Part shown: in pieces, positions 25,378 through 32,268 of the stretch
Numbering within the stretch: the stretch's first letter is position 1
Layout: each line of letters starts with the position of its first letter
NCBI GenBank assembly: GCA_903903985.1
Contig: CAIVAT010000183.1
Coordinates: 1 to 32,268, forward strand
Reading direction: 5' to 3'
Source: an uncultured Bacteroidales bacterium
GTDB taxonomy: Bacteria > Bacteroidota > Bacteroidia > Bacteroidales > FEN-979
DNA: 32,268 nt
Notes under the pieces: generated by a model
What the model was told of the DNA's origin: nothing
Seen by the model: only the letters and a program-made list of their open reading frames with translations
The model's database searches: none
Translations under genes and position numbers: made by a program

Positions 25378-26088
25378 TTAGGGTGGGGTCATCCTGTTCA
25401 TCAATTCAATCGTCTGACATACTACGATTCCGGCAGTTTCGGTGCGCAGCCTGCTTGAACCAAGACTGATAGGCGTAAATCCTGAATCTATGGCCATTTT
25501 GACCTCATTTTTCGAAAAATCGCCTTCCGGACCAACCATCACCAGGGCGTCGGAACCTTTCCTGTAAATAGCATGAAGTTCCGATTCATGGCCTGTTTCG
25601 CAATATCCCATGAATTTTTGTCCCTCATAACCCCTCGTAACAAAATCCTTAAACCTGACGGGTTCGTTCAAACGGGGCAGCCAGGCCTTGAGCGATTGTT
25701 TCATGGCCGAAACCAAAACTTTCTCCAACCGCTGTGGCTTGAGGATCTCCCGCTCGGAATGCTCGCAGAACAGCGGGGTAATTTCTTCGATACCGATTTC
25801 TGTGGCCTTTTCCAGAAACCATTCAAACCGGTCGATGTTTTTAGTAGGCGCCATGGCAATGTGAAGGCGCCAGCTACGTGCCGGAACAGTGCGTAATGTT
25901 TCAATTTCAACTTCGCAGCCTCTGTGATGAAGGGTTGTCAAACGCCCTTGATAGAAACTGCCGAGGCCATCCGTCAGGTTAATTTCATCACCAGCGCCAA
26001 GGCGCAGCACCTTGATGCAATGCCATGATTCTTCCTCACTCAACACGCAGGTGTTGCCCTCTAATATGGAAACATAAAACAGCTGCAT
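25378..26088 (-). CDS. rsmE: 16S rRNA (uracil-1498-N3)-methyltransferase
   Basis: RsmE methylates N3 of U1498 in 16S rRNA within the 30S subunit, using S-adenosylmethionine. Its 236 residues are typical. An N-terminal PUA-like domain (about 1-70, with HCIKVLRLGAGDEINLTDG) precedes a SPOUT-type knotted methyltransferase domain. Key motifs are KNIDRFEWFLEKATEIGI (about 83-100), MVGPEGDFS (about 183-191) and the knot segment LGSSRLRTETAG (about 211-222). The last residues TPP and the stop are encoded by the edge of a dispersed C/G repeat that also forms the likely terminator. The M14 peptidase gene ends 46 bases upstream. Confidence 0.96.
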   Translation of the reverse strand: MQLFYVSILEGNTCVLSEEESWHCIKVLRLGAGDEINLTDGLGSFYQGRLTTLHHRGCEVEIETLRTVPARSWRLHIAMAPTKNIDRFEWFLEKATEIGIEEITPLFCEHSEREILKPQRLEKVLVSAMKQSLKAWLPRLNEPVRFKDFVTRGYEGQKFMGYCETGHESELHAIYRKGSDALVMVGPEGDFSKNEVKMAIDSGFTPISLGSSRLRTETAGIVVCQTIELMNRMTPP

Positions 26089-26134
26089 AACCTGAATTTA
26101 CATGGCAAAGGTAAGCAAATGCCCGTTGTAAAAG

Positions 26135-28645
26135 TTATTTTCCGGGGATGGGCATGATGATGATCTTTTTAACAAGGATTGCATTTCCTTTTTGTATTTT
26201 CAGGAGATAGGCTCCATGGGCTGTTGCCCGAATATCGATGCTTGTCTGGTATTGTTTGGCAGATATTTCCGATTTTTCAACAAGGCTTCCGATCCCCGAC
26301 AACAATTGCCAGTTTCCGCCTTCAAATCCATCGATAAGGAGAATGAAATGTCCGTCTGACGGATTTGGGAATACGGCAACACTGTTTTGAGGATCAATTT
26401 CCGGAAGGATAGTACAGTGTTCAAAGGTGATCAGGATGGTATCGGGCATTGCACAACCCGTTGAATTCGTGACTTTCACCCAATACTCCTTTGATCCGTA
26501 ACCGACGCCGGTTGAATCGGCCACGAGGGTCTGGGTTGTGGCGCCGGTCGACCAGAGCCATGCATCGCCTGGATTGCCCGCATCCAGCAAAATGGAGTTC
26601 CATGCGCATATGGAAGTATCAATCCCAAGGTTGACTGAAGGTAAAGATCGGACGGTGATATAACCCGGTTTGGTTTTGGAACCGGTGCTGATCCCGTTGG
26701 ATATGGTCAGGGAAACATTGTAAGATCCGGGAGTGCTGTAAAGGATATTCACCGGATTTTGCAAATTCGAAGTTGACGGTGTTCCCCCGGGAAATGACCA
26801 GTTCCACAAGGCTGGATTCCCGCCTGAAACATCAGAGAAATTCACTGAAGCACCCGCGCATACTGTGCTGTTACTGCATGCGAAGTTGGCAATGAGCGGC
26901 GCGGTGAGCATTTCCACTGCATCGAGGTTGAACCCCGCGCCGGCTCCACTGGCAGCCCCTGAACCGTTGTCTTTTAAATACAGGTAACGGACCTTGTTTA
27001 AGGAAACCTGGTTAAGATCGAAACTCATGGTGCCACTGCCAACACCGATCGTTGTGAATGGGCCGTCGGGGTTGTTTCCTCCTGACACTGTGTATAATTT
27101 GGTATTGGCGCCTGCCTGGATGACTTTAAAATCGGCGCCCGGGCCATTGAATATGGTATCACCCATATCAAGAACGATCCATCCGTTTTTTCCCAGGCAA
27201 TAGGGTACCGCGTCAGGTGGACCCAAAGCACCCGGCGTATATCCCGGATCACCGAAATTATTGCCGGGAATACTGCAACTCATCACTTTACAGGCATACC
27301 ATTTTGGGAATGGTGCCAGCTGCACATTTGCTACCGCTGATCCCTGTCCCGGAACAGCAACGTTTGAGATGGTTTTGGATTGATAACCATTGGCCATTAC
27401 GCTCAGCGTGTAAGTTCCTGGTAAAAGATACTTGTGAAAATCACCAACGACGGGATCCGTGTAAACAGGAAAATAGTTGTTTACCCAGATGGTTGCCCGA
27501 ACCGGTTCTCCGGTAACAGAATCTGTGATCATTCCCGAAACTCCCCGGCCGCACTGGTCGATCATCGCCATCATGGCTGGTTTGTTGGCATTGTAATAGT
27601 AGCTGATCTGTGCCAGGGGCGGTTGTTTTTCCAGTGATATTTCTATTGACCAGCCAACATTTCCAAGACTGCCATATTGAAAATCCTTGGTACTGCCATT
27701 GATGGGGTACATGATGTTGTAGCCTTGCCCGTATTGAAGGTTTGTATACCCGGAGGTGCTGGCATACACGGAGGCAAGGTGATCAATGTGTTCGTAATCC
27801 CTGGGTGATTCTGAACGGTAACTCCAGGGATAGGAAAGAATCTCGGTTCCGCTGTGATAATTGGTATACACGACGAATTGATTATCCAGGATGCAGTTGC
27901 GCAAGGCTTTTGTCTCAATCTGTGAAAATGCACCTGAACTGTTCCCTTCACCGTTCCACATGTACCCGTTGTCGCGGTTGCAATCCACCCCGTTGTTGTT
28001 GTAACGCGACATGGAAACCCGGCCATCAGGGTTCACCATCAGGTAAAGCCAGATTTCCCGGTTGTTGACCAGGTCGGTTATCACAGGATCGAAACCATAT
28101 CCGAGGCATAAATCCCTTGCGAACAGGATGATGTTCTGCGATCCCCCGATTTCATCTCCGTGGATACCTCCATCAAACATGATTTCAGCTTCCGGCTCGT
28201 CAGTCTCAACATGATCACTGATTTTTAATGCAACAAGCTGACGGCCACCGGTAGAAGTTCCCCAGTTTACTTTTTTACAGATAGCCGGGAAGTTGGCGGC
28301 AAGGCTGTCGGCGATGCCAATGATCTGATCATAAGAATAATAACCCGGTGGCAACAGAGGATTATCCCAGAAATGATCAAAATGTTTATTTAAATCCGGG
28401 ATGGTAACCTGGTACCGTAGCTGGCTGTTTTGTAATATTTTCAACTCCTCAGGAACAAGATACATCCTCACGGTATTCCCATCAGTGGACGCTGGTTCAT
28501 AATTCAATCCAAGACTTATAATATTTTGAATATCAGCAGGTTGAAAGACAAGCACCCTGACTTCCATCTCCCCGGTTCGCCAGCCCTGCGCCCATGAAAA
28601 ACTTATTAGCGTTAACAGAAATGCTGTAAAAAATATTCTTTTCAT
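26135..28645 (-). CDS. T9SS-secreted M14-family zinc carboxypeptidase
   Basis: With the start at 28645 the protein has 836 residues and opens with a clear signal peptide (MKRIFFTAFLLTLISFSWAQ). The longer frame back to 28843 adds 66 residues read from non-coding-like repeat sequence and would bury the signal peptide, so it is rejected. The M14 domain spans about 100-390. Zinc ligands are His162 and Glu165 (GGIHGDEIGG) and His264 (YHSGTE); the catalytic Glu335 is in WSIEISLE. A carboxypeptidase-regulatory beta domain (about 395-465), a discoidin-like region, a PKD domain (about 590-675) and a short beta module (NLGIDTSICAW) follow. The T9SS sorting domain starts at FPNPSDGHFIL. It probably trims C-terminal residues from extracellular peptides. 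Confidence 0.94.
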   Translation of the reverse strand: MKRIFFTAFLLTLISFSWAQGWRTGEMEVRVLVFQPADIQNIISLGLNYEPASTDGNTVRMYLVPEELKILQNSQLRYQVTIPDLNKHFDHFWDNPLLPPGYYSYDQIIGIADSLAANFPAICKKVNWGTSTGGRQLVALKISDHVETDEPEAEIMFDGGIHGDEIGGSQNIILFARDLCLGYGFDPVITDLVNNREIWLYLMVNPDGRVSMSRYNNNGVDCNRDNGYMWNGEGNSSGAFSQIETKALRNCILDNQFVVYTNYHSGTEILSYPWSYRSESPRDYEHIDHLASVYASTSGYTNLQYGQGYNIMYPINGSTKDFQYGSLGNVGWSIEISLEKQPPLAQISYYYNANKPAMMAMIDQCGRGVSGMITDSVTGEPVRATIWVNNYFPVYTDPVVGDFHKYLLPGTYTLSVMANGYQSKTISNVAVPGQGSAVANVQLAPFPKWYACKVMSCSIPGNNFGDPGYTPGALGPPDAVPYCLGKNGWIVLDMGDTIFNGPGADFKVIQAGANTKLYTVSGGNNPDGPFTTIGVGSGTMSFDLNQVSLNKVRYLYLKDNGSGAASGAGAGFNLDAVEMLTAPLIANFACSNSTVCAGASVNFSDVSGGNPALWNWSFPGGTPSTSNLQNPVNILYSTPGSYNVSLTISNGISTGSKTKPGYITVRSLPSVNLGIDTSICAWNSILLDAGNPGDAWLWSTGATTQTLVADSTGVGYGSKEYWVKVTNSTGCAMPDTILITFEHCTILPEIDPQNSVAVFPNPSDGHFILLIDGFEGGNWQLLSGIGSLVEKSEISAKQYQTSIDIRATAHGAYLLKIQKGNAILVKKIIIMPIPGK

Positions 28646-28815
28646 TCTTGCTTTCAAACGGATTTCCTGGATTATTAGGTCATTAAAGCCTGTTGCACCC
28701 TCCATCAATCGTTCAACGGAAAGGAACAAACTCCTGGTTATAAATAAAAATATTAATTTTGATGATGGCGTAAAGTTACTAAAAAAGCAGACAGGTAAAC
28801 CGGCACACAGGTGAG

Positions 28816-28858
28816 CAGGAGGGTTCCTCCTGTTACCCATCACGCGTCGCGCGTCACG
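28816..28858. repeat. Small inverted repeats between divergent genes
   Basis: CAGGAGG-GTT-CCTCCTG (28816-28832) is a perfect seven-base-arm hairpin. CACGCGTCGCGCGTCACG (28841-28858) contains ACGCG-TCG-CGCGT. Both lie just before the AraC gene. They may be a repeat element or a regulatory site; neither is followed by a T run. Confidence 0.5.
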
Positions 28859-28878
28859 TTAATTTAAATGGCACGAAA

Positions 28879-29439
28879 ATGAAAATCTACATCAAATACA
28901 TGGTCAGCAATCGATGCAAAATGATCGTGAAAGAGGAATTAAAGAACCTGGGATTGCATTATATCACAGTTGGTTTGGGAGAGGTGGAGATCATGGAAGA
29001 GACCACACAGGAACAAATCAGGCAATTGCAAAAGGCGCTGCTCATGTCGGGGCTTGAGGTAATGGATGATAAAAAGGCAATCCTGATCGAAAAGGTGCAA
29101 AATGTTATTATCGAAATGGTCCACTATAATGAGGAGTTGCCAAAGACCAATTTTTCCGATTACCTGAGTGAAAAATTACATTACGATTACACCTACCTTG
29201 CAAATCTCTTTTCAGAGACAAAAGGTATTACCATCGAACATTTCATTATCCTTCATAAAATAGAGCGGGTGAAAGAGCTGATCATTTATGATGAATTAAA
29301 CCTGTCGGAAATTGCCTGGAAGCTCCATTACAGCAGTGTGGCGCACCTTTCACACCAGTTTAAGAAAATTACAGGACTGACTCCCTCCTTCTTTAAATCC
29401 CTGAAACTTAAAAAACGCAACACACTGGAAAATGTGTGA
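28879..29439 (+). CDS. AraC-family regulator with N-terminal HMA-like domain
   Basis: The protein has 186 residues. Residues 1-75 follow the beta-alpha-beta ferredoxin-like pattern of heavy-metal-associated domains: KIYIKYMVSNRCKMIVKEEL, then LGEVEI. The metal motif, normally MxCxxC, reads MVSNRC, so Ser10 replaces the first Cys and Cys13 remains. Residues about 90-180 are an AraC-type double helix-turn-helix (YLSEKLHYDYTYLANLF, then LSEIAWKLHYSSVAHLSHQF and TGLTPSFFKSL). It likely binds DNA in the cytoplasm in response to an unknown signal. Family members with intact cysteines are expected to sense metals, but that may not apply here. It diverges from the M14 peptidase gene across 233 bases, so that gene and the downstream AsmA-like gene are candidate targets. 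Confidence 0.9.
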   Translation: MKIYIKYMVSNRCKMIVKEELKNLGLHYITVGLGEVEIMEETTQEQIRQLQKALLMSGLEVMDDKKAILIEKVQNVIIEMVHYNEELPKTNFSDYLSEKLHYDYTYLANLFSETKGITIEHFIILHKIERVKELIIYDELNLSEIAWKLHYSSVAHLSHQFKKITGLTPSFFKSLKLKKRNTLENV

Positions 29440-29735
29440 ATGATGTAATCTATTTATAGAGTTTTGCAACACTTTCCTGGGATTTAGTATGCAACTTTAC
29501 TGCTAAATTAATGGATCCATTTAATCGGCTTAAAAAACATCTTCGGTGTATAACTGCTTTGTTATTCTGAGGCATTGCTTTCAATGATCCCATCCAATCT
29601 TCTTTGAAACCGGCTAAAAACGAAAAATTGCCGGGATTGAAATTTCTTTTATCAGGGGGATTATAATGGATGGAAAATGTGTAAGGAGTTGCTTGTGTTG
29701 CTGTTAATGGGTGAACCGTTATGATAATTTGAAAA
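29440..29735. other. 296-bp AT-rich gap between the AraC and AsmA-like genes
   Basis: No hairpin, RNA gene or good -7 box is evident. On the minus strand a frame is open from 29872 to 29450 (140 codons). Its part inside the gap reads like plausible protein (HYNPPDKRNFNPGNFSF...), but its N-terminal third overlaps the AsmA-like gene and no start or family is convincing. It could be a decayed gene fragment. Confidence 0.3.
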
Positions 29736-32093
29736 ATGAGAATTTCAAACAGCAGGTTGAAAAAAACAACCCTTATAGTCGTCATTTCGATCCTCGTCAT
29801 CTTCATTATAGTTATTGCTTTGATTTCACCTGTTGCAAAATATCTGGTTGAAAAGTACGATGAGAAATACACTGGTAGGCAAATTGAACTGGGATGGGTC
29901 TACCTGAATCCTTTTACCGGTTACGTACACATTAGCAATCTCAAAATTTATGAATCAAAAAGTCTGCCTGGCTATAAGGAAGGCGGCAGCATTTTCTTTT
30001 CAGCAAATGGCGTAAGCGCAGATTTTGCCATGCTAAAACTTTTATCTAAAACGGTCGAAATCACAGAAATCACGTTAGACCAGCCAAAAGGAACAGTCAT
30101 TCAATATAAAAAGGATTTTAATTTTAATGATATCATAACAAAATTCACTCCTGAAAAGCCCGGTGCAACCCCTTCAAAGTTTCATTTTAACATCCTGGGG
30201 ATAAAAATAATTGGCGGGGAACTCCATTATCATGAAAAACTCACTCCCATAAATTACTTTATTAAAAAAGTTAATTTGGAAAGTTCCGGAAAACGATGGA
30301 ACGTGGACACCGTTGCTGTGCAATTTTCATTGTTGCCAGGTATTGGAACCGGTGAAATGAAAGGTAATTTCATGATCAATCTTAAAACCCTTGATTATCG
30401 GTATGCCGTTGTCGCTCATCAATTCGATTTAAATATCATTCAACAATACCTCAGGGATTTAACGAACAATGGAAGCTTTTCTGCCAACCTTGATGCAGAT
30501 GTGAAAGCGACAGGCAACCTGATTGAAGAAGAAAATCTTACGATGTCGGGGCAATTGGCAATCAATGATTTTCATTTTGGGAAAAATCCGGACGAGGATT
30601 ATGCCTCTTTCGACAAACTGGTACTGGCTATTAAGGAAATAAGTCCGAAGAATCTTAAATACCTGTTCGACTCAATATCACTCATTCATCCATTTTTAAA
30701 ATATGAACGGTATGACTATTTGGATAATGTACAAATGATGATTGGGAAAGGCGGCGCCAATATTGCAGCCGCCAAATCCGATCCTGCCAGATTTAACCTG
30801 GTCATTGAACTGGCCCGATACATTAAAGTGCTGGCGAAAAATTTCTTTCAAAGTAAATACAAGATTGACCGGTTGGGGATTTACAATTGCGACCTGAAAT
30901 ATAATGATTTCGCCATCAGCGAGAAGTTCTCCGCAGATTTATATCCATTGTATATCATTGCAGACTCTGTCGATAAAAAGAAGGACATGGTCACTGTTTC
31001 TTTTAAATCCGGTATCAAGCCATATGGCTATGCAACAGTGACATTAAGCATCAATCCCAGGGACAGCATGGATTTTAACATACAGTATCATCTTCAGAAA
31101 ATCCCTGCCTCCATGTTCAATCCCTATCTGATCACCTATACTTCTTTCCCGCTCGACAAGGGAACCATCGAACTAAAGGGTTCATGGAAAGTAAGGGACG
31201 GGATGATCCAAAGCAACAACCATGTGATCATCATTGACCCGCGAAGAACCGGGCGGGTGAGAAATAAAGATAAAAAATGGCTGCCTTTGCCATTGATCAT
31301 GTCTCTTATTCGTGAACGTGGCAATGTGATCGATTACCAGATTCCGATAACCGGGAACCTGAAGAACCCGAAATTTCATTTGCACGATGTACTTATAGAT
31401 TTGATTGAAAATATTTTCGTGAAACCTGCTACAGGTTCTTACCGCTTAGAAGTGAAAAATATTGAAGCTGAAATCGAGAAATCCCTGACCCTGAAATGGG
31501 AAATGCGAAAAAGCAAGCTCCTGTCCGGTCAGGAAAAGTTCGTAAATAAAATGGCAGATTACCTGTTGCAAAACCAGCAAGCCTCCATCGACGTTTATCC
31601 GCAGCAGTACGCTGTGAAAGAAAAAGAGTACATCCTGTTTTTCGAAGCCAAGAAAAAGTATTTCCTTTTAACCAGTCATAAAAATGAAAGATCATTCAGT
31701 GAGGAGGACTCGGAAAGGGTTGACAAAATGTCGGTGAAAGATTCTCTGTTCGTACATTATTTGAACAAACTCGCTCAGGGAAAAATCCTGAATACAATTC
31801 AGGAGAAATGCGTCAATTATATCGGGTCGGCATGGATTGATATCAAATTCAAACAATTAAACAAAGAAAGGGAAAAGGCATTTATGTTGCAATTTAAGGA
31901 AAAAGGCGTCGAAAACCGTCTTCACCTTCATGAGGCCGAAAACAACATTCCCTACAATGGCTTTTCATTTTATAAAATCGGATACCATGGCGAACTTCCG
32001 GAGTCTTTGGTCAAAGCCTATAGGAAAATGAATGAATTAAATAACCGATTGATCACAATTGTACCAGTAAAGGGTGTTATGGCAGGGGACTGA
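29736..32093 (+). CDS. AsmA-like / DUF748-domain envelope protein
   Basis: This 785-residue protein has one N-terminal membrane helix (about 10-32) after a basic start. The long periplasmic part contains the AsmA-type opening GRQIELGWVYLNPFTGYVHI. The DUF748-like core includes SFPLDKGTIELKGSW (about 470-485) and the C-terminal NVIDYQIPITGNLKNPKF (about 528-545). Members of the AsmA/TamB/YhdP group are long beta-rich proteins linked to lipid movement or outer-membrane assembly, so a role in envelope homeostasis is inferred. The last 220 residues are strongly charged, with predicted helices (EKFVNKMADYLLQNQQ). It lies 296 bases downstream of the AraC gene in the same direction. The ATG at 29736 fits the basic N-terminus before the helix. 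Confidence 0.86.
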   Translation: MRISNSRLKKTTLIVVISILVIFIIVIALISPVAKYLVEKYDEKYTGRQIELGWVYLNPFTGYVHISNLKIYESKSLPGYKEGGSIFFSANGVSADFAMLKLLSKTVEITEITLDQPKGTVIQYKKDFNFNDIITKFTPEKPGATPSKFHFNILGIKIIGGELHYHEKLTPINYFIKKVNLESSGKRWNVDTVAVQFSLLPGIGTGEMKGNFMINLKTLDYRYAVVAHQFDLNIIQQYLRDLTNNGSFSANLDADVKATGNLIEEENLTMSGQLAINDFHFGKNPDEDYASFDKLVLAIKEISPKNLKYLFDSISLIHPFLKYERYDYLDNVQMMIGKGGANIAAAKSDPARFNLVIELARYIKVLAKNFFQSKYKIDRLGIYNCDLKYNDFAISEKFSADLYPLYIIADSVDKKKDMVTVSFKSGIKPYGYATVTLSINPRDSMDFNIQYHLQKIPASMFNPYLITYTSFPLDKGTIELKGSWKVRDGMIQSNNHVIIIDPRRTGRVRNKDKKWLPLPLIMSLIRERGNVIDYQIPITGNLKNPKFHLHDVLIDLIENIFVKPATGSYRLEVKNIEAEIEKSLTLKWEMRKSKLLSGQEKFVNKMADYLLQNQQASIDVYPQQYAVKEKEYILFFEAKKKYFLLTSHKNERSFSEEDSERVDKMSVKDSLFVHYLNKLAQGKILNTIQEKCVNYIGSAWIDIKFKQLNKEREKAFMLQFKEKGVENRLHLHEAENNIPYNGFSFYKIGYHGELPESLVKAYRKMNELNNRLITIVPVKGVMAGD

Positions 32094-32153
32094 CATTTTT
32101 GTAACCTGGGAAAAAGTATTGTTTCCGATCATTGAAATGACCGCCCCGACATC

Positions 32154-32172
32154 TCAGCCCAGAAAGGGCTGA
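32154..32172. repeat. Hairpin in the non-coding 3' end of the window
   Basis: TCAGCCC (32154-32160) and GGGCTGA (32166-32172) form a perfect seven-base stem with loop AGAAA. It lies in a 175-bp segment without coding potential that also carries GGGGCAATCTCCC-like sequence. It resembles dispersed AGCCC-GGGCT intergenic repeats of Bacteroidota, but no second copy lies in this window. Confidence 0.5.
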
Positions 32173-32268
32173 AGATCAACAAATTCAGTCCATTCAATGT
32201 GATACGATGGGGCAATCTCCCGTTCTCCAGGGGAGTGCAATCTTGGCAGCCAGTTGGGAATGAGGAAC

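Noticed and set aside
28646..28843. N-terminal 66-residue extension of the M14 peptidase
   Set aside because: It covers inverted repeats and would place the signal peptide internally; the start at 28645 gives a standard signal peptide.

Overview
The window comes from a member of the Bacteroidota, probably a Bacteroidales- or Marinilabiliales-like bacterium. Three proteins end in type IX secretion (T9SS) sorting domains. Recognisable promoters match the Bacteroidota -7 box (TAnnTTTG), and most starts lack a Shine-Dalgarno sequence. The order of a DoxX-family membrane protein close to tpiA, and of rsmE beside a DUF4159 gene, is as I remember it from Bacteroidales. No tRNA, rRNA, CRISPR array, insertion sequence or prophage was seen.

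Plus strand, 1-18434. The window opens inside a large modular T9SS cell-surface or secreted protein (1-3465, 5' end missing), closed by a strong terminator. Then come four closely spaced genes: DoxX-like membrane protein, DppB-type ABC permease, tpiA and prmA. A cluster of GC-rich hairpin repeats follows and runs into the predicted start of a gene for an unrecognised exported protein of about 1500 residues. After it come plsY (phospholipid synthesis) and dnaN (sliding clamp), ending at a bidirectional terminator shared with a convergent cold-shock gene. A malic enzyme and a DUF2142 multi-spanning membrane protein complete this half.

Minus strand, 18490-28645. Read 5' to 3', this half encodes a T9SS M14 zinc carboxypeptidase, rsmE (16S rRNA U1498 methyltransferase), a DUF4159 exported protein, a T9SS protein with an Asp-box beta-propeller, and a GH27 alpha-galactosidase-like lipoprotein only 33 bases downstream of it. 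The last two are probably co-transcribed and look like a surface or secreted glycan-processing pair.

Plus strand, 28879-32093. A small AraC-type regulator has an N-terminal ferredoxin-like (HMA-like) domain in which the first metal-ligand Cys appears to be Ser. It is followed by an AsmA/DUF748-type envelope protein. The window ends in a hairpin-bearing non-coding segment.

Most of the window is conserved core genome with secreted accessory proteins between. The least explained items are the very large exported protein whose signal peptide begins inside a palindromic repeat, the regulator with the altered metal-binding motif, and the propeller/GH27 pair. I do not see a clear new multi-gene defence or mobile system.
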